From Paraescarpia echinospica (lineage: Eukaryota; Annelida; Polychaeta; Sabellida; Siboglinidae), in the NCBI GenBank assembly GCA_020002185.1, contig CM034537.1:71151585-71215584 (forward strand): DNA of 64,000 bases, in the 5' to 3' direction. Below, piece after piece: positions 33,135 through 43,657 of the stretch. Under the pieces are notes generated by a model that saw only the letters and a program-made list of their open reading frames with translations, was not told the DNA's origin and did not search any database. The translations under genes and the position numbers were made by a program. How positions within the stretch are numbered: position 1 is the stretch's first letter; each line of letters starts with the position of its first letter.

Positions 33135-36100
33135 ATGCACGAATGCCTGAAATGCGGTCGATCGTTCGCCACTCGTTATAATACGTTGACGCATCTGAAA
33201 AGCTGCGACGGTAAACAACCATCACGGGGACATCATGTATATGTACGAAATGCGATCAATCGTTTCCCCGTCGCGCTAATATGTTGAAGCATCTAAAAAT
33301 CTGCGGTATTCCGCCACCACCACCACCACCACCGCACGACGACGGTCTACGGCGTACCGTTCGCGAGCATTGGTCTAGCATCCGTACGTCTATAGCGCGC
33401 GGATCCGCCCAGTCGAGGTACAACTACGAAATGACAGTCTATTTGGACACGGGCGAGCTTGACGCCCGACTACGACTGATGTTCGAGGAGCAGACTCGAG
33501 CGTTTAAAATACACTTAAGCTTCGGGTTTATTCTTCATCACAAGGAGACGGGCCGCTACAGGTACTACCATTCTTCGTGTAACTGTTGCGGCCGCTATCT
33601 CGAGTCGCCCGTCCTCGTTACCGACGGCGAGTCGTTCGAACGACTCCTCGACGCCGTCTGACAGCCCGACGTTCTTCACTACGTCATAGTGCAGAGACCC
33701 GACTCGGGGTGGATCGCCGAATTGGTGACGAACGTTACCTATTTTCTAAACGCCATCATCCACCATCCTATCGGGTACGTGCAGCGACTCCCCGACTACC
33801 TGCGCACCAACAAGGCGCTCATCGGTCTAACGATAGATAGACACAATCAAGCGTACACCGATTACCTGTGCCGCTGCCTGGCGTTGCATCGAGGCGCTAG
33901 ATACTGCGTAGACGATTTGACGCCCCCGGCCTTAAAACTCTACGCCGACTACAGCGCCGGCGCCGTCGGCGGCCAAACCTACTATGCGTTCGCTGGCGTT
34001 CCGCTGAACGAGCTCGACCGGGTGGAGACGGTCTTCAAAACAAACGTGACCGTGTACAGAATGACGGAGGAGGGGTCCGCGGAATTGGTCCGCCGTTCCC
34101 TCCACCGCTACCCAACTACCATTAAAGTAAATATGTTCGAGACGCACTATTCGTATATAGCCAACGTCTCGATGTTCTATCGCTCGTACCTATGCGGTAA
34201 GTGCGGCGCATCGCTGTAGCCAGCCGCCCATCGACTACGGCGTCACGAAGCGACGTGCGAGGGCGGCGTTCGCCACGTTTTCCCCAGCGGCGTCTACCAT
34301 CCCACGACGTCCGTGTTTCAACGGCTGGAGGACGAGGGCTTCTACGTGGACGAACGCCTGCGCTTCTATCCGTACAGAGCGACGTTCGACTTCGAGTGCT
34401 ACTTCGACGATCGTGACCTGCCGGCGGACAGCGCCAAATTCCGGTGGATAGCCCGATACGAGCTACTCAGCGTGAGTATCGCCTCGAACGTCCACGGGCA
34501 CGATACGGCGCGCTGCTTCGTCACGACCGGCGATTCGAGCTCGCTCGCGAAACGCCTGATCGTCGCCCTGGAGGCCATGAGCGAGGCGGCGTGCGAGGCT
34601 CTGCGACCGTCGTACGACGCGAACTTCGAGGCGATCGCCGCGCTCGACGACGAATGGCAAGCTCGCGAGATGGAGAAGGAGGCGTCGAACGATGTGAGCC
34701 CGTACACCGTACTCGCCGACGACTTGTGGACGCATCTGCGCCGCCTCCCCGTCCTCGGCTTCATTTCGGGTAAATACGATCTGAACGTCGTCAAGAAGTA
34801 TCTCACGCCCATGTTCATAACCAGCGAAGTTCAGAGCGTCTCGTCGGCGTTTACGATCAAGCGTCAGAACAACTTCATGTGTCTAACGACGGCGACGCTC
34901 AAGTTTCTGGACATCACCAATTACCTTGCCCCCGTTTTCAGCTACGATAAGTTTCTGAAGGCCTACGGCTGCGAGGTGACGAAGGGACACTTTCCCTACG
35001 AGTACATCGACGACCTGCGAAAACTGGACGATATCGAACTGCCGCCGCGCGAGTCCTTCTACAGCCACCTGAAGTTCGAAGGCATCTCCGCCGCGGAGTA
35101 CGAGGGTTGCTCGAAGGTATGGCGCGACGAAGAGATGACGACGCTGCGGGACTTCCTCGTCTGGTATAACAACTATTCGCTTTCTATCGGGAGCGCCTCA
35201 TCGACATGTTCAAGGACGCCATCAGCATACACGGTCTAACCCTGCTGTACCTGTTCAACGATCTGCCGTCGACGCTCCACTTCACGCTCTTCAACGAGCC
35301 GAACAAGGACCTGCACCGGCTCCTGCAATCGCAGATCTTCGGCGGCCCCTCGATCATTTTTGCGCGCTATCACGAGGCCGACGTGACCGTTCTTCGGCGC
35401 GACGAGTACGGCGAGTCGGCGCGGCCCTGCCGCTCGATCGTCGGCTTCAACGCCAACGGCCTCTACCTATGGGCGATCATGCCGACGTGGGAGGCCGAGC
35501 GGACGGGGGCGCGCATACGACACCAGCTCAACGAGCGCGAGAAGCGCGTCGGCAAGTTCCGGGTCGACGGCTGGTGTCGCGAGACGCGGACGGCGTAACA
35601 GTTCCAAGGGTGCTTCTTCCACGGCTGCCCGTGCACGGGGAAGGAAACGAACGAAGTGGACGGCAAGCCGATGAGTCAACTGTACGCCGAGACGGCCGCC
35701 GTCACGGCTTACCTTCGCCGCCTGGTCACCGTCGTCGAAATGTGGGAATGCCAGTGGCGCGCGGCGAGGCCGCCGCCGCCGCCGCCGCTGCGGAGCTGGA
35801 TCGACGGCGGCGGCGCCGTTACGCAGTCGACGATCCTGAAGGCCGTGCTCGACGGCACTCTCTTCGGCCTGGTCGAGTGCGACATCGCCGTCCCGGACGC
35901 GCTACGCGACGCCTTCGCCGAGATGCAGCCGATCTTCAAGAACGCCTTGATCGCGCTCGACGATCTCAACCCGATCATTCGTCGCTACGCCGAAACGCAC
36001 GAGCTCCTCGCCCGACCTCAGCGGACGTTCGTGAGGAGTTTTTTCGGCACCAAGATTCTACTCGCGACGCCCCTACTACGGTGGTATCTGCGGCACGGAC

Positions 36101-36982
36101 TCGTCGTCGAGCGCGTCTACCAGATCATCACGTACGAGCCACGTTCAAGCTTCTCGGGAACAGTTCCTACGGGAAAACTATCACGTGGGTCGATCTGCAC
36201 CGCGACATCAAGTACTGCACGTACGCCGACGCCGCGACGCTGATCAACGATCGACTCTTTCGGCAGCACGACGTCGTCGTTCCCGACGGTCTCTGCGAGG
36301 TGGCCCTGAACAAGCGAACCGTCCGGTACGCGCTGCCCATCCAGGTCGGCTACTTCGTGTACCAGTACGCCAAACTGCGAATGCTGGAGTTTTGCTATGA
36401 TTTCATCGCCGCCTATATACCGCGCCTCCTGTTCCAGTTCTGCGCGATGGACACCGACTCGGCGTATTTGAGGCTCGCGGGTCGCGATCTCGAAGAGCTC
36501 GAGGCGACGGCTAAGCGCGAGCGTTATTTCCGGCACCGCGGAGAAACGTTCCCGTCGGAACACTGCGACGCGCACGCGGAGGCGTACGTGCAGTGCCGAC
36601 TCGCCGGCCGAGCGTTGGACGCGCCCGCCGAATGTTGCGCGAAACGGCGCAGGTACGATAAACGAACGCCTGGCCTCTTCAAAGAGGAATGGTCCGGTCG
36701 CGGTATCGTCGCTCTCTGCAGCAAGACGTACTACTGTTTCGGCGTCGCCGGCGTGGACAAGTACAGCACGAAGAGGCTGAGCAAGCATCAGAACGACATC
36801 GACAAGGACGTCTTCCTCGGCGTTCTGCGCGGACAACGGAGCGCCGGCGGTTGGAACCGCGGCTTCCAAGTGAAGGAATCGTCCGTGATGACGGACTTTC
36901 AGGAGCGCGCAGCGTTGAGCTCTTCTACGCCAAACGTCGCGTGCTCGACGACGGTGTCACTACGGCGCCGAAACTCGTATAA
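33135..36982 (+). pseudogene. Protein-primed family B DNA polymerase (Polinton PolB), broken
   Basis: Order seen: two CCHC-type fingers (33135-33200; 33242-33300, different frames), a Pro run, a helical region, a Cys/His cluster near 34195-34262, the exonuclease start (FDFECYF, about 34385-34405), the palm region with GFNANGLYLWA at 35443-35475, motif B (KLLGNSSYGKT, 36147-36179) and motif C (MDTDSAYL, about 36447-36470), then thumb and tail to TAA at 36980. In-frame stops lie at 33659-33661 (TGA), 34217-34219 (TAG) and 35596-35598 (TAA). Frame changes lie near 33.22, 35.20, 36.14 and 36.90 kb. The motif A position usually held by the catalytic Asp is Asn (codon 35449-35451). The gene would replicate the element from a terminal protein; this copy cannot be functional. 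It converges on the protease gene. Confidence 0.93.
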
Positions 36983-37292
36983 TCAACCTAGCTAACCTAA
37001 GGACTACCCTTACCTAAAGGGGGCCGCCCCCTTCCCCTCCCCTAGTAAGGGTAGGGTATGTATGTAGGAAGAACCTAGGGGTAGGGACTAATAAAAAAAT
37101 TGATCGCCCCAGGGTATGTATGTATGTATGTATGTATGTAGGGACTAATAAAAAATGAGGGAACACGCAGTACAGTTTTCATCGTCTTTTTATTTATTAC
37201 ACAACCGCACTACTTCGTTCTTGCCTGCCTAGTACGGCGAGGAGTCGGTTCGGATACTCGGTCGTCGTTGTTTACTAGTAAGCGATAAGCGT
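36983..37292. terminator. Convergent 3' ends with poly(A) signals and (GTAT)n
   Basis: Between PolB (plus) and protease (minus) lie AATAAA-type signals for both: ACTAATAAAAAA on the plus strand (twice, near 37088 and 37145) and AATAAATAAAAAG on the minus strand (37184-37198). A GGGGGCCGCCCCC-centred stem (37019-37031) and a (GTAT)n run (37111-37140) sit in the gap. Confidence 0.55.
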
Positions 37293-37742
37293 TCAATGCG
37301 GCTTTAGCCAGTCGAATACGAGACAGTCGTTGACCACCCTATCGGGGCCGAACAGGCATTGGAAGCCGCATACAGGCATACCGCGGCATCGTAAGAGCAG
37401 GTAGGCGACGCAATATTGTCCACACACGTTAGATACGCCGCTCTGCAGTCTCTTGTCGTTGTACGTCCACGAGTCGCAGTTGCGGCGAAGGAAGGCGCGG
37501 AACTCGGCGTGCCGCGGCGGCAGTCCGTACGAATCGAAGTAGTCGCCTCGCCGGTCGGCTTCAACGTAGACGGCCACCCAGTGCTCCCCCGGTTCGTCGC
37601 CGTTGTCGTTGTTTCACACGAACGCCGTTGGGTAGGCGGTGAGCCGCCGTCCCGGTAGCTCGTCTTTAGGCACGACGCCAACGACGACGTTTTTAGTGTA
37701 CGCGTCGACCGCCAGACAGCGTATCAGCTGAAACGTGTCCAT
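37293..37742 (-). pseudogene. Adenain-like cysteine protease, interrupted by one stop
   Basis: A 149-codon frame from ATG 37742 to the stop at 37293-37295, in phase throughout but with TGA at 37614-37616. It begins MDTFQLIRCLA. The catalytic His is in GEHWVAVYVE, the Asp/Asn region in YFDSYGLPP, and the nucleophile block is SGVSNVCGQYCVAYLLL, matching the His-Asp-Cys order of adenovirus-type (ULP1-fold) maturation proteases. In relatives the enzyme processes capsid and core precursors. The ATG lies one base after the stop of the major capsid gene (TGA-G-ATG), so both were probably expressed from one transcript or a short promoter. Confidence 0.88.
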
Positions 37743-37743
37743 C

Positions 37744-39641
37744 TCAGTAGTCGTACACAACGTTCCGTTTCTTTTCTATTTCGAGCACCGTCTCGAACTC
37801 CCCGTACACGACGACGTTCACCGTCCGGGGCAGCGCCTGCGCGAAGTGGTCCTCCGCGCGCAGATTAAAAAATAAATAAATAAAAGTACTTATATAGCGC
37901 GCAATCAATTAAAATTGCCCTCGGGCGCTTTACATACATGCACACGTATATAATAGAATTTTACATAAAAAGAAATGGTAACTAAGAAATAAATATTACT
38001 TTAAATATAGTTACTAAAAAAGAGAGATCATTAAAAAAACGTTTAAATAAATTACAACATTCTTAAAACTACTATAAATACATTCATTTATACAAGAAGA
38101 ATAACCATAAATATGTTAAGAAACTTATAAAACAAAAAAATATTTTTATGAATAAAAAGCACATAAAATGTCCTCGTCGGTGAGTCTTCAAAAGTGTTCT
38201 AAACACTTGTAATTATGTTGCTCTCCTGAGTGTAGGAGGCAAATTGTTCCATAGAACCGCCGAGCAAACCCCGAAACGGTGATCACCATGAGTAACAGTT
38301 TGTGAGGCCGGTACGAACAAAAGGCGTGGCTGCGAGGTAGATCGTAGAGTTCTGTTGAAGGTACGATAGCCAATTAACTCACTTATGTAGTCCGGCGCTA
38401 GACCATTCAAGGCACAATACGTAAACACCAACATTTTGTAGGTCGGTCTCTAATGAACGGGTAGCCAGTGTAAACCTTACGCACGACGTTGAAGTGATCG
38501 CCGTCGCAGCAGTCGGGCGACATATCGAAGCCGAAGAAGGTGTAGCCGTCGCCAAATTCAGGTCGTTCCCCTCGTCCTCATACGCTTTCCCCGTCGCGCC
38601 GAAGAGGTTCATGTAGCTTCGGATGTAACGCCGAAGCGCGAAATTCGGCCGCAGCGGCTTGCTCGGCACCTGGCGTCCGTCGACGTAGAGGGCGAGGAAG
38701 TTTATGTCTTTGTGCTTCGCGTTAAACGGGTTTTTGTCGTAGGCCCCGTTATAGGAGTCGTTGTCGATCAGGCACATGAACACGCGTTTAGGGAGCGTGC
38801 CCAGTTAGACGTTATCGTGCGTATGAGACATCGTGCCCTGCGGTATCGAGAACACCTTGCAGTCGACGCGATGCATCGGGTACTTGGCCGTCCCCTTCGT
38901 CAGCGCTTTGATGTGACCGAGCTGGACGGCCGGGTTCACCTTGGCCTTTCGCACCTGCAGGTAGGTCTCCAGCAGGACGATTTTGAACCCCGGATGGGCG
39001 ACGTCGCCTAGAAGCGCGAAGGCGTCCTTGCTTCGCACCAGTCGGACCTTTATGTCGACGCCGTTCAGTAGGTACCGGTCTTGCAAGAACACGTCGACGT
39101 GCAGGCGTCCCAACATGTCCACTTCGCGGCTGCCGTGTATGAAGTTGTGCCCATGCGCGTACCCGCCGTTGCCGTTTCCCGCCGTCTCCATGCGCCCGGC
39201 GGTGTCCTTGCATCACTGGCTGCCCTCGAGCTGCGAGCGTTTGGCGTCGGAACCATAACTCAGCAGGGTCTCGATATAGGCCCGGTACGGATACGTATTG
39301 GTCGACGGCGTCACGAGCGTGCCGTTCAGCGACACCTCGACTTGACTGAACATCGAATGCAGGAAATTGTTGACCGGGGCCACTACGCTGTCGTTCGCGA
39401 GATCGGTGCCGTCCCCCTGCACCACCTTGAATCGCACGTACAGTCTAGCGCTCGCCAGATCCAGATAGTCGTCTACGGAGTCCGGGACGAGAAACTCGAT
39501 AGGGCCGCCCGCGTCGAGGGCCGTCAGCTGCTGGTGATCGATCCACTGACCGCTCTCGATGCTCGTCTGCGTCGTCGGGACGTTGAACAGGTCCAGTACG
39601 CTCTTTAGGCCCTCGCACGACTGTGGATGCACGAACGCCAT
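37744..39641 (-). pseudogene. Major capsid protein (double jelly-roll, F54H12.2-like), broken and split by a LINE
   Basis: Starts at ATG 39641 (MAFVHPQSCEGLKSVLDLFN), the conserved start of metazoan Polinton capsid proteins often annotated as uncharacterized protein F54H12.2-like. Strand-rich blocks follow: YLDLASARLYVRFKV, LHSMFSQVEVSLNGT, then VFLQDRYLLNGVDIKVRL and FKIVLLETYLQVRKAKV. In-frame stops: TGA 39213-39215 and TAA 38805-38807. A frame change lies near 38.56 kb. A LINE fragment occupies 37863-38470. The C-terminal end resumes at 37862 and stops at 37744-37746. The coding length without the insert is about 430 codons, close to intact. It would form the hexon-like capsomers with the penton protein; this copy is dead. 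Confidence 0.92.
37863..38470 (-). mobile_element. LINE 3' fragment inserted in the capsid gene
   Basis: Minus strand: LHWLPVH, then MLVFTYCALNGLAPDYISEL, an LRSTSQPRL segment, then GDHRFGVCSAVLWNNLPPTL, the usual C-terminal end of an L2/jockey-like ORF2, with at least one stop. The 3' UTR ends GTAAAGCGCCCGAGGGCAAT...GCGCGCTATATAAGTACTTT and an A-rich (plus: AATAAATAAATAAA) tail at 37866-37884. Capsid coding sequence resumes on both sides, so the insertion is younger than the element. Confidence 0.9.
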
Positions 39642-39651
39642 TCTTCTTCTT

Positions 39652-40083
39652 CTACGCGGGGAATACGTCGTCGCTCGACGTCTGTTCCTTTCGACGGCGC
39701 CTCTTCTTACTGGTCGTCGCCGGCGTGCCGGGCGGTTTTATGCGTCGTCGTCGCTTCTTCGGCGGCGGCGGCGGTGGCGAGTTCAACAGCCCGTCGAGAA
39801 GGTTGGCGCCCGCCTCCTTTGCGCGTCGCTTTATCGACTGTTTCAAATTACCGCCGGCGACGACGTCCCGCGCCACGCGCACGCCCGTAATGAGAGAGCG
39901 CTTGCCCAGCGCCACGGCCTCTTCCTTGATAAGCGGCATGGCGCTTCGAAACAGGCTGCCAAAGAGATTGTCCAGGCCGTGTCCCCGCTGCGCTTTGCCG
40001 CCGAAGAACACCAGCAGGTTGCCTCCGACCTGTCGAGTGTAGTAGTCCTCGTACGCGTTGCGCCCGGCTCTCGTCGCCATCAT
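39652..40083 (-). CDS. Basic virion core protein (adenovirus pX-like)
   Basis: An intact 143-residue frame from ATG at 40083 (MMATRAGRNAYEDYYTRQVG). It has a Gly-rich hydrophobic stretch (NLLVFFGG), a helix with FGSLFRSAMPLI, a basic stretch, a Pro run, and two Lys/Arg clusters (KKRRRR) near the end that look like nuclear-localisation or DNA-binding signals. Adintovirus-type elements carry a comparable small basic core/pX-like protein at this place. Its ATG overlaps the penton stop (TGATG), and its stop lies 8 bases before the capsid ATG. It is the only structural gene of the element I find uninterrupted. Confidence 0.72.
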   Translation of the reverse strand: MMATRAGRNAYEDYYTRQVGGNLLVFFGGKAQRGHGLDNLFGSLFRSAMPLIKEEAVALGKRSLITGVRVARDVVAGGNLKQSIKRRAKEAGANLLDGLLNSPPPPPPKKRRRRIKPPGTPATTSKKRRRRKEQTSSDDVFPA

Positions 40084-40978
40084 CAGAACAGTTTGGACTT
40101 GCAGCGTCTGATGTGAAGCGTCGACACGAGTTTTCCGTGCTCGAATGGTATCGGTTGACCGATGTCGTCTCTTACATCTAACTCGACCGATTCGAATTGG
40201 CGCCGCAGGAGCGGCACGTATTGAACGCGGTCAAAGGCGTTCGATACGATGAGCCCGTTCGTACCGCAGGCGTGCACGGTTCGGAGGAGCTGGGCGAATA
40301 CGTCGCCGACGATGCGCGGTTCCACGATATCCGTGTACACGTACAGGGAGTCGACGCCCCGATTCATGTCCACCGTACGCGCGCCCTCGTGCTGGTAGGT
40401 GTACGCGACGGGGTCGGAGATGACGTAGACACTCGGGTCGTCGACGCTCCGTTCGGGGTCGTCGAGGGCGTCGGCGATATGTCTCGGTGGATCGGGGCTC
40501 GCGATATTGGTCGACTCGAAGCCTATTACGGTCGCCAGGCCGCTCCGAGGGGGATGTTAAATTCGAACCCCGGCGATAGATGTAGCGTCATCCGGTTAGA
40601 AATGGGGCTGTACTCCAGGCGGACCTTGACTCTAGCGGTGCTCAGTTTCTTCCGGGCGGCGTTGATTTTGTGCATCAACTCGTAGGCGCTGTTGTAAAAA
40701 TCGTGAGGGATGTTGCCCTGCCGCCAAATCGTACTGCCGTCCGAGGCGGTGAAAAGACCCCGCTCCCCCGCCTTACAGGCCAGAAAGAAGTACGCGTCCT
40801 CCCCTCTCACGTTGTACCAGGTATGCGTGTACTGTAGCGTCACCAAGCCGCATTCCCACTGGCCCGACAGGTCGACGCGTGGCGGCAGATTCGTCGTGTA
40901 GTGCGTCAACGTGTTTTCGGGGTGCGCCTTCATAGACTCGTTGCTCGGCAGCGTCAGGTAAAAGTCAGACGACGCCAT
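40083..40978 (-). pseudogene. Minor capsid (penton-like, single jelly-roll) protein, one frameshift
   Basis: ATG at 40978 (MASSDFYLTLPSNESMKAHP), followed by NTLTHYTTNLPPRVDLSGQW and ECGLVTLQYTHTWYNV, a block typical of Polinton penton proteins. The frame shifts near 40.54 kb inside a GAAW/GLATVIGF region, then runs open to TGA at 40083-40085 (ending CKSKLF). It would fill capsid vertices. Its ATG overlaps the end of a possible extension of the upstream membrane-protein frame. A TATATAAAA box lies about 95 bp upstream. Confidence 0.88.
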
Positions 40979-41070
40979 CGCGTCTCATAGACGGACTCGG
41001 TAGTAGGTAGCCGAAGCAGCTACTCAGCTGCGTCGTCCACAGGTTGGAGTCACCCTGGCCGCGCGTTAGA

Positions 41071-41079
41071 TTTTATATA
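41071..41079 (-). promoter_or_regulatory. Candidate TATA box for the penton gene
   Basis: Minus-strand TATATAAAA lies about 93 bp 5' of the penton ATG and includes the TAA that ends the small membrane protein frame. Two functions may share these bases. Confidence 0.4.
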
Positions 41080-41279
41080 CTGACGACGATAACCGTGTAC
41101 AGGACGACGATCTGGCACAGGAAGATGATCTCGGCTTTAGGGCATTCTTTGCCGCAGAGACGCCACGGAACGTTCATGGCAGAGGAGTCGTCGACGGCAT
41201 CGGTCGCATCCACAGAGTCGCATGAGTCGACGGCGGGTTCTTCGACAAACACGCCTGAGTCGACGGCGGAATTCGGCAT
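41073..41279 (-). CDS. Small membrane protein of the element
   Basis: ATG 41279 to TAA 41073: 68 residues. The N-terminal half is acidic and Ser/Asp/Val-rich (repeated AVDS). Then comes WRLCGKECPKAEIIF with a Cys pair and a membrane helix (IIFLCQIVVLYTVIVVSI). After the TAA the same frame stays open to 40967, with NLTRGQGDSNLWTTQLSS that looks conserved in style, so the stop may be a mutation and the gene may once have run into the penton start. Function unknown; a small virion or envelope-like membrane protein is possible. The upstream 41280-41520 stretch repeats the PWRLCG motif in another frame, suggesting a partial internal duplication. Confidence 0.55.
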   Translation of the reverse strand: MPNSAVDSGVFVEEPAVDSCDSVDATDAVDDSSAMNVPWRLCGKECPKAEIIFLCQIVVLYTVIVVSI

Positions 41280-41526
41280 CGGCTGTCGTCTCGTCGGTGG
41301 TCATAGCGCGACTGCCGTCCGACGCTACGGTATCCTTCCTTTATTGGACGACCGCAGAGGCGCCATGGAGCGCGTTCGCCGACGGGAGTGTCAACGCCGT
41401 CGTGTGTCAACGCCGTCGTCGATGGTTGTTATTGTGACCTTTGGGCGCTCTGTCGATACAGCTGCACCCTCCCTTTATCGTATAATAAAACGAAGAAAGT
41501 CTCCAGCACGTATCGCATCCAGCACG

Positions 41527-42586
41527 TCATCCCTTATAGTCCACGAGCGCCTTGGCGTCGATCCAGCTGTTGAACGAGGCCGGATAGCCGGACCATTTGA
41601 CGAGCACCTCTTCACTCTTACCACGTCGTCTTCGACGCCTCTGTAGAACCGCCTCCACCCGATACAGTTTATCCTTCGAGACGAATACCTTTTGTAGCTC
41701 CGGTTCGTAGAAGGTTCCGTCCAGTATCGTTCCGGCGTCGTCCATCAATCGGTAAACGGGAGGGTCGGACGGGTGCGAATCTACGACGGTAAAAAGCTCT
41801 TCGCACCAGTTAACCATGTACCCCTTCTTGAAGCGCCCCTTCCCCTTGCTGATGCGTACGCGGTCTCCCTCTCGCAGTTTCGGCTTTATTTCTCGACCCC
41901 CCCCTCCGCCGTACAGCCGCTGCCACACGCTCTCCTGATTCGCGGCGTTGACGCTCGCCGGCGTCCTACCGATGCTTGTTGTACGACCGCATGAAGTCCT
42001 GCAACGGTTCCACGTACCTTAGCGTCTGATGCTTCGTGAAGTACCTCCACATGCGTGTCTTCAGCGTACGATTAAATCGGTCCACAACACTCGCTTTGGT
42101 CTCCTCGTTGTGCTTCACGAAATGGAGGACGTCGTGCGCCTTCAAAAGTTTCTGAAAGGGCCTGTTGAGAAACTCCGTCCCCTTGTCGGTCTGCAGGGCG
42201 TTCGGCCGTTGCAACAGCAGGTCCTCGAAGGCCGTAACGAGCGCCGGACCGGATTTACTCTTCAACGGGACGCACCACGCCCGCTTCGAGAAGACGTCGA
42301 TGACCGTCAATAGGAACGCTATACCGTCGTTGTGCTTTATCAGTTTAGCTACGTCGACGAGATCAGCTTGCCACTGCTGGTTTCAACCGCCTACGATAAC
42401 GCAACGTCGTCTGACCGGCTTGTGAAGCGTATAGGCGTCTTGCTCCGATAGCCACCGCTCGACGATCGGCTTGGGTACTACGGTCGCCCGGTGCAACGCG
42501 TCGACGCCGCCGTAACTGCCCGCCCGTTTCGAAGTAGGCGCGATCCCGTTGTTGTTGTTGTTGAGGGCGTTTTCGTTGCGCACCAC
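41527..42586 (-). pseudogene. DDE integrase with chromodomain (Polinton, F54H12.3-like), broken
   Basis: The N-terminal piece (to TGA at about 42393-42395) has the SYGGVDALHRA and VERWLSEQDAYTLHKPVRR conserved leader. The core (42392-41966) carries QWQADLVDV, LLTVIDVFSKRAWCVPLK, NALQTDKGTEFLN and NEETKASVVDRFNRT: the D, D and E of the retroviral-type catalytic triad are all present. After a frame change near 41.965 kb come VWQRLYG, an SH3-like basic segment (KLREGDRVRISKGKGRFKKGY) and a chromodomain (YRVEAVL...EEVLVKWSGYPASFNSWIDA) to the stop at 41527. One in-frame TGA and one frameshift inactivate it. The chromodomain may have steered insertion to marked chromatin. Confidence 0.92.
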
Positions 42587-42589
42587 GAG

Positions 42590-42707
42590 ATCGCCGGGAC
42601 ACCATGGCGACGACGGCGAGTCCGATACGGCGAATAATATACAGATATAAAGCCGCCGCGACTACACCGGCGAGTGCAACGACGAGCACCGACCTTCGAG
42701 AGAGCAT
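42590..42707 (-). other. Hydrophobic leader ORF just 5' of the integrase
   Basis: ATG at 42707 opens a frame starting MLSRRSVLVVALAGVVAAAL then YLYIIRRIGLAVVAM, a clear membrane-helix-like stretch, before the frame dissolves into Arg/Gln-rich shadow sequence. It may be a separate small membrane protein overlapping the integrase start. A TTTTAAAGAGG TATA-like site lies at 42742-42752. Confidence 0.35.
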
Positions 42708-42756
42708 ACTAGCTGGTGAGCGGCTCGGGCGTTTTTCGACCTCTTTAAAAGGTGGC

Positions 42757-43109
42757 CTACGGCGTGCGTTCGAGAGATTGAATGCGGTGTTTGCTCTTTC
42801 GCTTCTGCGCGCGTTGTATGTACGCTCGACGCTGGGGATTACCGATGAGCTCCATAGGGACGTTCAACCGCCTTATACGGTCCCTGAACACTTCCCAGCC
42901 AACCGGCGCGGGCGCCTTCTTCCTCTGTCGCATGAGATCGTTCACTAGATCTACCATGTTGCTTCCCGCGATAGGCGCTCCGTCGTACACGAGCTCCCCT
43001 CGATCGCTCCAGCGGATCAGCGGGTCGGTTTTCAGTTTTGCCATCAGGAGGCGGGCCTTTTCTTTTAGATTTTTCGGTACGCTCTTCACGATCTCGCTCT
43101 CCATATCGT

Positions 43110-43143
<34 letters not shown>

Positions 43144-43422
43144 CTAGTCGGTCGTCGTCGACGACTCTCCGTCGTTCACTACGGACACTCGCATCGGTTG
43201 CTGCGCGCGAGACGTCTCCATGGCGTTGTAGCGATTCAGCAGTTGATTGTACGACGCTACCTTTTCTCGTTCGGACAAATCCGTACGCTCGAGAACGGTT
43301 TTCATGTCGTCGTCCAGGCTACTCATCACACGCGACGTGGTCGTGGTCGGTTGCGATAGTAACGGGAGTAGACGCTCCACCAACCGGGGGTCTACCAACG
43401 CCATCTTCTTCGCGTGCTGCAT
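42757..43422 (-). pseudogene. Conserved Polinton protein with poly-Pro linker (gene B), one in-frame stop
   Basis: ATG at 43422 (MQHAKKMALVDPRLVERLLP) overlaps the stop of gene A as TGATG. The N-terminal part is helical and polar, with a SLDDDMKTVLERTDLSEREK segment. A TAG at 43144-43146 is followed in the same frame by a ten-Pro run from (GGC)n, then MESEIVKSVPKNLKEKARLL, a DPLIRWSDRGELVYDGAPI block, SNMVDLVNDLMRQRK and GWEVFRDRIRRLNVP. Without the TAG the product would be about 221 residues. The C-terminal module recurs in metazoan Polinton-like elements; its function is unknown to me. The shorter start at 43104 would give an intact C-terminal protein, so the linker may separate two products. 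Confidence 0.65.
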
Positions 43423-43626
43423 CAACCTATAGCCTGTCTCAGGAGGGGCAGAAAGGCGCTCGCTAACGGTGCCAGCAGCGCCGTCAGAAAAGCGCCCGAC
43501 CCCGTTTGCAGGACGGCCCTCTTCTGTTTGACGGCTTTTTACGGCTTTTTTTCTCAGATCCGCATTCCTCTTGTATCTACGCAACAGATTCAGGGCCAGA
43601 ATGTGCCTCTTGACGCGCTCTGTCAT
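43422..43626 (-). pseudogene. Small basic/hydrophobic element protein (gene A), frameshifted
   Basis: ATG at 43626 (MTERVKRHILALNLLRRYKR) begins a basic helix. The frame then breaks near 43.53 kb at a 10-bp tandem duplication (AAAAAGCCGT twice on the minus strand). The other frame continues with a Gly/Leu/Ala-rich hydrophobic end (FLTALLAPLASAFLPLLRQ) and stops at 43422-43424, where TGATG starts gene B. The basic-then-hydrophobic layout fits small core or membrane-active virion peptides, but this is inference. A strong TATA box lies about 35 bp upstream. Confidence 0.6.
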
Positions 43627-43657
43627 CCTGACGAATGATGTCGGCCGCGACGCCCTC

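Noticed and set aside
34399..36869. Long antisense ORFs inside the polymerase gene
   Set aside because: High GC suppresses stops on the opposite strand; the plus strand carries the polymerase motifs.
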